Positions 37,027 through 49,513 of a stretch of DNA of 64,000 nt are shown here, piece by piece. Under the pieces are notes generated by a model. That model made no database searches, was not told the DNA's origin, and saw only the letters and a program-made list of their open reading frames with translations. Origin of the DNA: Paragordius varius. Taxonomy: Eukaryota; Nematomorpha. Position 1 is the stretch's first letter, and each line of letters starts with the position of its first letter. The DNA lies in contig OZ176057.1 of assembly GCA_964247055.1 (NCBI GenBank), positions 4,650,001 to 4,714,000 of the forward strand, written 5' to 3'. The position numbers and the translations under genes are program-made.

Positions 37027-40000
37027 GTAAAATCATAATAAAAATTTCTTTAAAAAATAACGTTTTTTCCATATATTTTTATAAACTTCAAAGGTATACC
37101 CGGATATATGGTATTAGGCTTTTTAACACCTCTGACTGCTTCATATAGTATCAAAACAGGCAATTTTAAATAAAAAATTTTGATATTATTTTCAAAATTT
37201 ATTGCTCTAAATCCGGTTATTTAGTTATGTTTGTTTAAATAAATTTGACCTTCTGGAATATTCGATATATAGCGGCCATTTTTATAGATAGAAGCAAAAT
37301 ATAATTGTATATATCGAAAAATAAATGATATAATTTAAATAGCCTATATATACCACTGTCAGGAGGTTTGTTTTGTTTTGGGATCATTACAGATAAAAAA
37401 TGGGTTAAAATTTCGAAAAATAGGGATAAATTGGTATTAAATGCCAGTAATTTATACGTCACGGTCCATTATAAGAAGTAATTTTAGGGAATTTCAATTG
37501 CAAATTATTATTTATGAAAAATCACTATTTTAAATTAACGAAAAATGATTATACAATTTTAACTTGTTTTTAATGTGCTTTGATCTTTATAAAGTAATGA
37601 GTCTTCAAAATTATTTACAAAAATTAAAATCTCATAAAATTCGAAAAATTATATGGGTATTTATAAAGTGACTTATTTTAATCAACCATTATATCTGTCT
37701 CAAAAAGCTTAATTAACTAGCTTATTGACTATTTTTATTTGCAAAATGTGTTAACCCGTTCGGTCTCCATTAAAAGAACAAATAAGTATTTTTAATCAAA
37801 TAACTTCACTAAACTTAGTTATATATATATATATATATTTATTGTAAAAATTTTATTTAAACTATTTCTCTACTTTAGAAACCGAACAGGTTAATCACAT
37901 GTTAAACTAAGTTCATAATCTAGCCTGCTGAAAAGGCCTACAAAATTTACGGAACACATTTGCTTTTTTTCCAAAATCTGATTCTTGGATTTTAGACCTT
38001 TAATAAACACAAGCCTAAACAACCATATAATTGAATAAAACAGCCTACCATAAAAAACAGCTATTCCTAGGTAGTGCAGTACCGAACTACGTAAAACAGC
38101 TCATCTTGTCACTTTATGTCAAATTATTTAATTGTGTCCCCATGATTAAAAAGGTCCATAGGTTTTTAGCCCACATATAATTTTGAAAAAAAAATTATTT
38201 TTTATAAAATCCTTCAGCTTCTACACATTTCTCCCATCTCTCTTTTCAACGCATTTAATTTTATTAAATTATTGGTCTGCGAAGATGGCCCATTGATCGA
38301 AGTTGTATTAATCATATGATACGAGGTCAATTCAGGGTGGGGGCCAAAGAATTTTCCATGAAAATAATCTTAAAATGTTTTTTACTGGTTTTGCTGTGAG
38401 AGAAGGAGCATTTAAATGCACCAAAAGACGTCGCCATGTCTTCTGGTTCATTCTGAACGTTTTTCGATTATTGGTTTGTTTGATCATTTGTTTTCGATAG
38501 CCTTGTGTATTAACGGCTCAGGTTTTAAGTTCAGAAATACAGAATAGACCGGTTCCACCAGATCTAGTCCACTAGCATCTTGTCGAAGCCTCATGGAGTT
38601 GTTGTTGACGGAACGGGTTGGCAAGATAAAAGCCTTAATATTTTCGATTTTTTTCACAATAAGTCATTTTTTTCTTTTCGTGACTTTGATGCAGATTTCA
38701 GCCGCCACTTTGCGATTTTTGATTTGACATTATTTAAAATGTGTGGGAGCTATCGAGCTTTTCGTTATTTTCAATACTCGCAGACATCTTTAATTTTTCT
38801 TGTGGTATGTGTGAGGCTTCTGCTAATTGTTGTTAATTTTGAGTTGGATCATCATCCAATTACTCTTGCACTTAAGTGTATTTGCAGTGTGATTTTCTAG
38901 ATCGTCGACGCACTCTTTCATGAAATGGAAAATTTTAATGATTCAAATTAATGATTCACCTGGGTTAATCGATACAGCATTTTCACCATTTATATGTTTC
39001 TGACAACAAAAGAAAATTTAACAATATTTTTTTATAATGTCCATACGCATTTTCACTCAGGAATTTAGACGCAATCACTGAATGATCAAATAATTCTGAT
39101 TTCGACGAACAAAACTTATATTTTTCGTATTGTCAGTTAAACAAAGTGGGGTCTGTAATAATAAACCTGCTATTATACCGGTAATAACTTATGACTATGC
39201 CTTAGCTTTAAAATTGATATTTAACTTAGGGAAGGTAGGAAATTTATTATTCAATTATGTATCACAGATTATTTTATGTTAATTCCCAAAATAAATTTAA
39301 CAAATAATATCTGCCTTGCCTTATTTAAATTTTAATTGAGTTAAATATACCAAATGTCAATTAAAAATAAATTTTTTAAGTAATAACTCATTTGAAAAAA
39401 GAGTGTTAAAAGAAACCCAAATTCAATTAAAAAGAGCGATTTAAAAATCGATAATCAAAAATTTGATGTTAAAAATCAAAACCCTTTATATTTTTTTTAA
39501 CCATCAACTTATGAGAGTGGTTTAGCGAATTAAATATACGATGGCTAAGTAAGTTGATAATTTTATAATACATAATTTAATTTTTGCATATGCTTTGGAA
39601 TGCATATTTTTGAATTTGACTATAATTATATTATATTAATATTTATTCCTATAAAATTAGAAAAAATAAAAGGTATTTTTAGGGCTATATTTAAAGTTTT
39701 AACCTATATGGAAAAATCAGTTTTAGATTATATAAGGCAAAAAAATTAAAAAAATCAGCGGTTTGTCATATATTAATTTTTGCCTTTTATTTGTCTTTTT
39801 TGCCCTAGACGCCTTTTCTCTGGCTAAATGCCCACAATTCACTTAGCTAAAAATTAGGTGTCCCAAAACAAAAAGTTTTATATAATTATGTCAGCATTGA
39901 GTGATTATCTTAAAAGAATAAAAGGCGAAAAATTAAAGGAATGAAGAAATTGATACATCTCCGCACCTATTTTTAAAAAAAATCTAATTTTAGAATCAAT

Positions 40001-41772
40001 GCATCATACCTATTAATTTAAAGGTATATGAACAACCAGGCTAATAAACAATATTTTTTGTTAATATTTTGTTGTCATTTTTCTGAAAAAATCAAAAATA
40101 GCAAACTATTAAAGTTTTTTGATTTTAGCTTTTCAAATCAATGTTATCCCAAACATAAAAAATTATTAACTCTAAAATTGTCATAATTTTAAAATTATTT
40201 TTAACTCTTCATATGACATCCAGCTAAATATTGGTCATCATTTTGAAAATGAAGTGTTGTTTAACTATTTTTCATCTTTCTATTATATATATTTATCATA
40301 GTAGATAATTGAATTGAGGCGGAACACACACAAACATAAAATTTTAGCTTGCTACAATTATTTCTTTTTTGTATAAAATATTTATTTAAAATTATTAATT
40401 AGGTTTAGTGGATGGTAAAATCTTTGATACCAAAACTATTATGCCATTGGCAAAAGACGACACTGAAACAAGAAATGATGATCTTAATATGAAAAATTTA
40501 TTATCATCAACTATCAGTTATTCAAATATAACTTCAACGTTGGACAGTAATGATAAAAATTATTTAAATGACCATGTAATCGTTTCAACTGACGAATCAA
40601 GCATTATAATGGATTATAAAAATATATATAATAATGAAAACAGTACTAACATGAATATAAATGATGAGAGCCCTAATCCAAAGGAAAAAAATATGGGCAA
40701 ATCTATTAACCGTAAAAAAATGCAAAAAAGGAAAAAAATAGCGACAAAAAAGAACAAAAAACAAATGGCGGCTTTGAGAAAGACAAAAAAATTTGCTATG
40801 TTATCAGAAGATGTATCAGATCCATCTTATATCGATGTAATTGAAAATCAGACACCTATGCAAGTGACAGGAGAAACCATGTTTGAAATACATCATATTA
40901 GTAATGGTGATATAGTCCCCGATAATGGTTTACCAAATAATTTTCTCAATGATCCAAAAGACTTGGAGTCGGAACCTAGACATCATGGCCACAAGGGCGA
41001 TAAAATGCTTAATAATACACTATTACCGGTCCCAGAAAAAAATAATGATATTAAACTAAACAATGTTACCGATGTCAAAGTAATTAATGATAGTAATATC
41101 TTATCTAATGAAAATATCTCTACAAATCTATTAGACAACATAAACGGGAATGTTAAGCCAACAATAAATAAGCCAAGCAATGTCGGAAATATCGACGGGA
41201 CGATAATTAGCAAATTAAGCCCTTTGCAATACACGGATTATAACAATTCAGCCGTAATCGATCTTTCAAACCCCAATAATTTTAAAAATCGATCTGAGGA
41301 AGTAATTTTAAATCCGAATTTCTTTAATACCAATTTCACTACCTTAGTGCCAAAAACTAACAACGACTCTTACATTGTAAATGACATAACATTTGTCAAA
41401 AAAGATATAACAGAGAAAGATTTGCTAACAAATAATATGACAACAATGTTAAATCGGATAGTATCGCAACAAAATTCCTCCCCATCAACCACAGAGAACT
41501 ACTTGATTAAGTTAAATTCAACCGAAGGCACAGTCCTTACCACATATAATATTAAGAGTATTGGCAAAATGGCTAATACAAGCAATTCAAAGGAAGGAGT
41601 TTCCATGTCAAAGAATGGGGTTATTGAAAATTTAATTTCGAACCTATTAAGTTGTCTGAAGATATTAGGCATATCCGAAGGGGAAACCAAGTCCATTAAC
41701 GTGACAAATAGAGGAATTGGAAATTTTACACTGTCATGCCCGAATGTTACTGAAACCCAAGTTCATTTATAA
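36924..41772 (+). CDS. Secreted Asn-rich hypothetical protein (2 exons)
   Basis: Exons 36924-37026 and 40403-41772 join in phase 1 (G|GT = Gly35), giving 490 residues. Residues 1 to about 24 (MSWLSSFCYLIFFSFCILSQ, then KNLVK) form a clear signal peptide, so the product is probably secreted or luminal. The rest is hydrophilic and rich in Asn, Thr, Ser, Lys and Asp, with many N-glycosylation sequons (NST, NIT, NVT, NFT). A strongly basic patch around residues 130-165 (NRKKMQKRKK, TKKNKKQM) could be a processing or polyanion-binding site. Cys is scarce: Cys26 and two near the C-terminus (NLLSCLKILG, LSCPNVTE). No known domain is recognised. The exon-1 signal peptide and exact phase match argue for a real gene; function is unknown. 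The ATG at 36924 is chosen because it begins the hydrophobic core. Confidence 0.72.
37027..40402. other. Intron of the secreted-protein gene (3,376 bases)
   Basis: The acceptor is ATTATTAATTAG|GTTTAG. The intron contains an (AT)n run near 37818 and a more G/C-balanced patch at about 38200-38900 described separately. No further exon is needed to keep the frame. Confidence 0.6.
38200..38900 (-). pseudogene. Probable decayed transposon coding region, family unresolved
   Basis: Composition is less A+T-rich than its surroundings. On the minus strand there are protein-like pieces such as NNNSMRLRQDASGLDLVEPV, HMINTTSINGPSSQTNNLIK and LNALKREMGEMCRS, broken by several stops. On the plus strand 38580-38900 is open for 106 codons but does not look like a protein. 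I could not match the pieces to a named family, so this is only a relic of a former gene or DNA element. Confidence 0.35.
40403..41772 (+). CDS. Secreted-protein exon 2
   Basis: Continuous coding of about 455 codons to TAA at 41770-41772. In this A+T-rich DNA an open frame of this length is very unlikely by chance, and no in-frame ATG occurs near its 5' edge, which supports the upstream signal-peptide exon. Confidence 0.78.
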
Positions 41773-42786
41773 TGTTAAATTCACAAGTTTATTATATAAT
41801 ATTTTAACACAACGAGTATATTTTATCATTTATAAATATGATATGGAACAATGTTTGTTTAATTATTAGTTAAAAACAATTATTAAAATATTCAATGTTA
41901 ATATAAAATATATTTTTAAAGTATGTAAACAAAATTTTTAGTTTTTTAGTGTAAGTTTAACATATTAATATATACTATTTACAATTCAAATTCACCCTTG
42001 AACAATTCACCTAAAAATAAATTATGAAATATCGGTCCAATATAACTTATCATTAAAATATATATTTTTATGGCAAATTTCAGTATAGAATTATTTAGAT
42101 TACATACAAATTTCTTTATTTAATGAAAAATATAGATAATATTTAATCTTAGAAACACAAAATTTATTTTAGGGTGAATTTAAATTGTGTTCGAGGGTGA
42201 ATTTAAATTGTTTAAGGGTGAATTTGAACTGTAAATGGTATAGTTAAATAGCTTAGACAAAATACCATTAATATATTAGTGGAAAGATGTTTATATTTAA
42301 AATAGTGATTATAAATAATTTGCATGAAACACTTATTCACCAATACACAGTCACATATAGCACATAAATAAAACACCGTTAAAAAGCTTCTAAATTAAAA
42401 ATACCAAACTAATAAAATTGGAAATATTCCATGTAAAATTTAATTAAATTATGTTTAATTTAAATTGTTTAAGGGTGAATTTGAACTGTATAATGGTACT
42501 AGTAACCAGATGCTTACGCATTCATTTATTTTTTGTTGTTTAAGCCAAATAAAAAAAACACATAATCTAAGATGGATCCTTTTAATTTAGCTTTGCCAAA
42601 AAAATTATTTTCCACAATACGCACCCTGTATTTTTTTTATTGGGTTAGAGGCGAAGTAAGCAAACCTTCAAGGCTCAAAACTAAAAGCATTATGTGAGGC
42701 CTAATAATTTTTTAAAATATATTTAATAACTTGATTGTTTTGGATTCACTATTTCTAAATTTACGAGTGCGTGGCATGGTCTATGC
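41773..42786. other. 3' flank with a small inverted-repeat element
   Basis: A possible AATAAA lies near 42017. The segment 41980-42233 is a short element with inverted ends (TACAATTCAAATTCACCC ... GGGTGAATTTGAACTGTA) and internal repeats of GGGTGAATTT; one more arm lies near 42470. The segment 42327-42450 repeats sequence from 8010-8150. Confidence 0.5.
41980..42233. repeat. Inverted-repeat element with GGGTGAATTT ends
   Basis: The left end TACAATTCAAATTCACCC is the complement of the right end GGGTGAATTTGAACTGTA with one mismatch. A second inward GGGTGAATTTAAATTG repeat is present. No target duplication could be fixed. Confidence 0.55.
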
Positions 42787-43068
42787 CACGAGTATTTAAC
42801 ACGTGGCCCGTGAAAAATTTTCAAATATATAATTTGTAAAAATATGCTTAAAAATCTTGGAAAAATCGATTTATCTCAAAAGGTTTTTTATTTAAGTCTA
42901 CCTAATTGGCGAAAACCAAAAAAAATGTTAGATTGTGTATAATTTTTTAGTCCTATGTTTTAAACCAAATAAATAATTAATGAATGCCCATATTTATTTC
43001 AAATGAGGTGGGCCAGATTTTCTAAGCCAAAAATGAGGCCCGTGATTGCATTTTATTGGACATTCCTG
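42787..43068. mobile_element. Short non-autonomous hAT-like element
   Basis: It begins CACGAGTATTTAACACGTGG and ends TTGGACATTCCTG. Flanks GTCTATGC and GTCTAAGC agree at 7 of 8 positions. GGCCCGTG motifs near both ends resemble other hAT ends in this window. Confidence 0.55.
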
Positions 43069-43076
43069 GTCTAAGC

Positions 43077-44922
43077 GCTCCTTAACACTTCATTACATTT
43101 TCATATCTTTGTATAGGATCACATTTTGACGTAGTTTTGAACTCCAGAGTTTAAAGTAGTTTACAAACTACTGTTTGGATGTTTTTTGGTTTAAATTTAA
43201 TTATCAAGCCCTCTTCACATAAAATCTTGGAATTCTAAAAAATGGATCTTCCATGAATATCAAATAGCCGAAAATTTCAATTAGTATTTTTTAACCATGA
43301 AAATACATTGTTTACCTGTTGTTTTCTCGATTTAAATATAAAATTGAGATAACGGCTAAAAAGTTGGAGATAAGATTATTTAACAATTTTACATTTTTTT
43401 AAAAAAAATTTATCATGCGTAAAAGGCCAAATTCGTCCAATGCTAAATTGAAACTTTAATTTTTGCTCTGAGGTTTACCTCAAATGGTTACGAAGTGATA
43501 AAATAATTAGGCCTACGCGTTTCCTGGTATATTGCATTGAAGATCCAAAAATAATGAGACATTTACAAATATTGAATTTAGGAAAAATCACATGTTAGCA
43601 TATGATTTATAATGTTATATATATAACTTGAGATAATATTCCTACTGTTGCTAAATAAAGATATAAAAGAGTGTTACTTACCAAAAAAAAGTTGAAAATA
43701 AAAGTTATCTATAACGCCGAAAAAAATATAGGTGTGTGATGACACATTTCCAGATATTTATGCTCAAAATAATGAGCTTAAAAAAATTAATAAATAAATT
43801 CAAGGTGGTAAAAAAGCGCTCTAATTGCCGCTAGTGAGTGGCCCGCAGTTTACCGTTTTAATCGAACATTCGAGCAAACTATTATCTCATGAAATTGTCT
43901 ATAATTAATTGATTTTAATTTTTTTCTAGGTGTTGTTACATTACAATACAAAAACATTGGGGTAATTGACTTCCTAGAAAAACTTTAAATTGATACAAAC
44001 TACTAAAGCGTGTATTTATGCCCCCAATTTAATAAAGAACATAACCAAGCCAAAGTAATTTTTATTTGAAAACATATTTAATACTGCTCCAGTTTTATCC
44101 AAAAAATTGTAAAAAATTTGTGCTTTTAGTTCGCAAAATTCAAAAATAAATTTCTATAAATATAAAAAAAAATATCGATAGAAAAAATGATTTAATTTGC
44201 ATCATTTTTAAATTTAGTTATGCAACTCATCAAATTTTTGCCTTTAGACTTATTTATAATGTGATAAATGGAATAAAATATCTAGCATTCTTTTCCATAT
44301 TTTCGTGCATCAATGTTAGATAATCGCAATTTTAAATAAAATGCCTTTGTTGCGCTAATTTTAACATTAATGTGCTAATGGTTGATAGACTGATTATTTA
44401 ATCAAATTTTTAAAAAATCCATAAAACAAGAATAAATTATTGATAAGGTTTTGCATTAAATAAATATAAAGACAAAATTTATTAAAATCACACCGTTTTC
44501 TTTTCATTTGTAGCAAAATAGCACCTAAAAAATAGTGCGCAAAAAAATGTTTGATAAATTAAATTCTTATTTAAAGAGTGAGTCTACATGCTTTACAGTT
44601 TATACAGTCAAATTAATATAATAGGAATTCCTTTGATACAAATTATTAATGACACTATTTTAGAAACAATGAATATATTAATCACATCAATGTCTCGTGT
44701 GCGTTTTATCAAAGGATTAAAATTTGTTGTGTAATTTGTATGATTATATCAAAAATTTAATCAACTTACCTAAAACAAAATATTATATTTATTTAAAAAA
44801 TTAAAAGGAAATAATTTAAACCTTTTTAACATTCCATTACATTTTGGGGGTATATCCCAGAGCGATTTTAAATACTAATATCTAAAAAAGTAATAAGTCT
44901 TAAAAATATGCTTTATTTAATC
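43077..44922. other. A+T-rich intergenic DNA
   Basis: Nothing gene-like and no bounded repeat was recognised in this stretch. Confidence 0.4.
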
Positions 44923-44930
44923 TTTTAGGC

Positions 44931-46596
44931 CAGGGCTTTTTAAACTATGGGTCGCGACCCCATTTGGGGTCGCGTAGCAAAATTATGGGGTTGAGAGTGA
45001 GGAAAATACAATTTAACAAAAAATTTTTTTAAATTGTAAAATTTTGTTATAAATAAAACAATCACAGATAAATATATCATAAATCTTCTGGTTCGGAAAG
45101 ACTGTTTATACCAGTATTTCTATTCCGATCATTATAATCTATATATTTATAAAAATGGAAAATGCTGGCTATGTGATCTGTTTCCGGAAAACCGGTATAC
45201 CTATGCAAATCCAAATGTCAAAAAATTTAATCATTAATGAATGCCCCGACAATAGCTTCGCCTTTTTTTTGAATTAGGCCCCCATCGCCCCCCCCTCCCC
45301 GTGTAACAAACGGTTTTTTTAAATCGTCCAAAAAAATCGTGTCTTTAATAAAATTTTCCAGAAAACGTGTGGGACCATTCGATTTCAAATATGATTTTTT
45401 TTACTTTTTTCGATTGCGCCGAACATAGTCGGCTTACTTTTTTAATTTAGGCTCTCTTTTTACCAGCTTCCCCCGTAAAATGCCATTTTTTTCATAAAAA
45501 ATAATTTTTTGCCCAGGGTATGAGACCGTTAAAATTCAATGATTCCAGGTATTCCCTGTTAAAAAGCAAAAATTTTTGTTTTGCTTTTTATTAATATTGG
45601 CTGCTGGGTAAACGATGGCCGATAAAACTGCGCCACTATTTAGAAATTGCGTTGTTTTGGAGCTAATTTACAGAAAATTTATGAAGCCATATGAGCTCAT
45701 TAAAATTTTGAAATAGTCGGGCTTTTTTTTATTAGCCGTTAATTTGGGCCTTTATGCCCTAAAGATACGCCATCATATAACGATTATTTAGTGTTGAGGT
45801 ATTTTTTCGAATGACCCATAAGACGATGGTATCAAAGATTATTCCAAATATTTGCCCTATAAAGGCAAAAAATTTAACTCAGCGCTTTTCCCATATAGGT
45901 CTATGGGTAAGAGTCTAGTTTAAAACTGCCATAGAAAATAGGCGTAGTTTTGGAGCTAATTTTCAAAAAACATAAGAAGCAATACGAGTTCAGTTAAACA
46001 CATTTCTGGGGAATTTGTATAATATCATTTTTTCCTTTAAAAAGGGACCACAAATGATTTACTTTTCATATCGCTTGATCCCAGCTGTATGAACCTATTC
46101 AAAATAAAACTTTAAACATGATTTTGTAAAATGAAAATCTTAAAATAAATCCAATGATAGTTGAATATTAACTTTAATAAGAGACAATTAAAATATTGTT
46201 CATTTCGAGTAAACATATTTGAGCCCGTGCAAAAACCCGTAAAAGAATAATTAAAGACATTCTTTTAAATTAATATGTTTTTAATTATTTTTTTATCTCC
46301 ATCAACTCTATATATTGCTATTAAGAATAATTATCGGAGACTAAATCACAGCGAAGCGGGACAGGGACAGCTAGTATCTTGTATAAATTTATTATGAATC
46401 AGAAAATGATGTAGAAATTTATAAAAAATGTAGATTCATTTTTGTCGATCTCTTAAAACCGAAATAATCCTGATAAATAGTATCAACAAAATTAAGTATT
46501 ATTTCGAAGAAACTATTATTTTTCTTTTATATTTGTTGGGGTCGTTAAGCGCAATTATAAATGGGGTCGGGAACTACAAAAGTTTAAGAAGCCCTG
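44931..46596. mobile_element. Non-autonomous hAT element interrupted by a Helitron
   Basis: The inverted ends are CAGGGCTTTTTAAACT and AGTTTAAGAAGCCCTG, with GGGTCGCGACCCC just inside the left and GGGGTCGGGAACTAC inside the right. A perfect 8-bp duplication TTTTAGGC flanks it (44923-44930, 46597-46604). Removing the Helitron at 45138-46374 leaves about 430 bp, a typical non-autonomous hAT. It has no coding capacity. Confidence 0.85.
45138..46374. mobile_element. Non-autonomous Helitron nested in the hAT element
   Basis: Begins TCTATATATTTATAAAAATG and ends GACAGGGACAGCTAG; the neighbours are A on the left and T on the right, as Helitrons insert between A and T without duplication. The first 130 bases match the start of the element at 46722 (CTNTGTGATCTGTTTCC, AAAACCGGTA, TTAATGAANGCCCC). 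No Rep/helicase sequence is seen. Confidence 0.7.
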
Positions 46597-46721
46597 TTTT
46601 AGGCGCATTATGCAAAAAAATTTTCTTAAAACTGTAAAATTATAAAAATAATCCTCATCTTAAACTTTTTGGGGGCCATTTTTTTCTATAATTTTTTTAA
46701 ATCGCTAATGTAAAAGGCTAA

Positions 46722-47236
46722 TCTATATATTTAGAAAAATGGAAAGTGGTGGCTTTGTGATCTGTTTCCAGAAAACCGGTAGACCCATTCGAATCCAAAC
46801 AACGAAAAAATATAATTAATGAAGGCCCCGGCATTTGCTTCGCCTTTATTTGAAATAGGCCCCCAGTACGGGCCCAATTCGTGTGAAAAACGGGTTTTGT
46901 TTCAAAACAGAAGTCCACAAAAATTGTGTATTTGAGACAATTTTCCGGAGAACGTGTTGGACCATTAAATTTTAAATATGATTTTTGTTTAACAATTTTG
47001 AGTTGCGCCGAACATAGTCGTCTCGCTATTTTAATTTAGGCCTTTTTTTACCCGCTCTATGCCATTTTTTTCAAAAAAAAAACAAAATCCACAAAAATAA
47101 TTTTTTGAATCTATTTTTGCACCGTTTTATTCCTATAAAATCATAGCTATTACATAATGTTTCGAAACCCCCCCCCCCCTTTTCAGAAGTCCGAATGACT
47201 TCCTCGGGCTGCGTAGCAGCACGAGATTTACGCTAG
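46722..47236. mobile_element. Non-autonomous Helitron, second copy
   Basis: It runs from TCTATATATTTAGAAAAATG to ATTTACGCTAG, preceded by A and followed by T. About a dozen bases before CTAG is a hairpin, GGGCTGCGTAGCAGCACG (stem GCTGC/GCAGC), the expected 3' Helitron signal. It contains a C12 run at 47168-47179. Confidence 0.72.
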
Positions 47237-47769
47237 TAAATGTATATAATGGTTAGAAAATGTTAATAATTCACTTTAAAAAGCTTTCATCGGTATTAAC
47301 TATGTGGATAAAACCTGAATGAATTCAAAATATCAAGCGATACAAATTGTCAATAATAATCCCATAGCATTAAATTTATATTTGTAAATCCAGTTTTTAG
47401 GGCGATTCTTTTAACATACGTATAGAGTTTTATTTTGTGTAAGGTCACAACTTGTATACCATTTCCCAGTCTAAAAAAACATTTTCCGAGAAAAATCTTA
47501 TATAATATATATGAAAAAAAAACGATTATTGATTGGGAAAAAGTTTTTAGCTTAATTAATTTAAGAATATTAAAAAATTATTATTAAAAATGGTATTTAA
47601 ATAAAAACACCGAATATTGTAATTTTACACTAAAAATATATATAACAATGTGTGAACTAACCTAAAGGATCTGATAAAATTTGCCTATTGTAGAACTTAA
47701 AAACATCGACCTTGGTTATGGTTATATGAGTTAAATAAAAAAATATTATGGATTGCCTTTAAGCGTACT

Positions 47770-48892
47770 GATAATGTACCAGATAGGCTGTTTTTCGCAG
47801 TACAGTACGGAATTTACAGAAAAAAACTGAGACTGTACTGGGCCCACTTTTGTACTGCTTTTTAAATTAAAAAAAAATAATTTTTTATAAATATATATTA
47901 ATTACCTTTTATTTATTCAAAGAAATATTTTAGAATTCGATATAGTACCTTCTGTAAAAATAAGCCCATTTGTAAAGAAATGCTTCATTTTGCGGTAAAA
48001 AACTAGGATTGGCCTATTTTTAATTGGTTAATATTTTATTTTCTGCTCGAATCACACATAAAATTTAATTTTGTCGGTCTAACGGCTTATGATTCAGCCT
48101 TTCGCGCAGTGGCGATATAAATTTCGGACTCCACCGTAAGATTCAGTCTAATGGCTCTTTCACTCAGGGCTTCCGCAAAAGAAATGCCTTAAAATTAACA
48201 AAATTAATTTATATTATAATATATGTGTCAAGAAAGTTTATTTTTGTTATAATTATCAAACGAATATTATATTATTTCCCGTAACATATATTTTAAAATT
48301 TATTATATATGGCATATGATTTCGAAATAACCTTTTTTTGTATTTAAAAATTAGGGGTTTTTACGTTAATGGTCAAATTAAATATCGATGTTGCAAAAAA
48401 AGTCAACGCACAAATAACGCAGAAGATAAAATAAGAACATTAATTCACTGATATATCGAAATTAGGGGCGGCAAGATTCATACTAGCTTAATACCCCAAA
48501 CGCCCAAACTATATTAATCACATAATTGTCAACAAAAATAGAATAATTATTTTTCGTATTTATGATGTTATCCAGCTGCCAAACTAATAACGCAAAAGGT
48601 AAAATAAGTAAACATGAATGCAACTTTAATTTTTTTAGTTTTTTAACTTTTTTGCATAAACGACTTTGAAATGTTTGTTGAAGGTACTCGCTTTGATATA
48701 ATCAAACCCTTTTTCTATCATTCGATGGTGAACATTACTATAGGTTCAAAATTTTAATTTAAAGGTTTGTTTGCTTGCAAATTTCCGTGAATTTTGTAAA
48801 AAAACACAATTTTTTATTTAACACAAATTTGAAAACGAACAATAACAATATTTCAAAAATTCTGATTGAGAAAAATTCATACATTATTATCG

Positions 48893-48933
<41 letters not shown>

Positions 48934-49505
48934 CATCTCAACTATTTAATCGTTTCCATCATGCTCAAAGTATGAAGTATGCTTCAACATTTTTCTAATT
49001 ATTGAAAGTTGCATTAAATATATTTAGTTGATATCAAAATTTGGCATTATTTAAAATAATTGCCCGATGTCGGAACACGTTTAATTTAAGAGAACAGTCA
49101 AAATTTGGGACTTTCAGAGCTCACATCTAACAATTTAAATTTTTTAAAAATTGTTTTAGCTTTTTACATGTAGTTTATGTTATATTTTAGTGATATTTTT
49201 TAAAATAAAGCATATAGTTATCACCACAAAATAAATTTGAAAATATTGCGCTTTTGCAATTTTATACGGAGCACTTACCACAAAAGTTTAAATAACTTTC
49301 TTAATAATTCGTAAAGGTTAAACCAAAAACACCATAATAATTCTGATATTTATCGATCATAATATATATTTATATATATATATATATATATATATAAATC
49401 ACAGGACATTTTTAAATGTGTAATATACCACACCGATGGTGTAAAAACAGGCATAGTATGTTTTAATTTTGTACTGTGTCAAAATTTAAAATATCTGGTC
49501 ATATT
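47770..49505. mobile_element. Non-autonomous DNA transposon 'TGACCAGATA', copy B (inverted)
   Basis: Left end GATAATGTACCAGATA, right end TATCTGGTCATATT, flanked by a perfect 8-bp duplication AGCGTACT (47762-47769, 49506-49513). It aligns in reverse orientation with 3504-6022, including the TGCGGTAAAAA, GGCCTATTTTTAATTGGTTA and CGTTTCCATCATGCTCAAA blocks. It lacks both insertions found in copy A. It contains two long (AT)n tracts and no transposase. Confidence 0.82.
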
Positions 49506-49513
49506 AGCGTACT

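Noticed and set aside
37027-37148. Continuation of the secreted-protein exon 1 frame to a stop near 37148
   Set aside because: After ACAG|GTAAAA the sequence becomes A+T-random; splicing to 40403 restores a long frame in the right phase.
48759-48941. A frame with IYIYIYIY repeats
   Set aside because: It is a translation of an (AT)n tract within the 47770-49505 element; similarly 4291-4479 lies in copy A of the same element.
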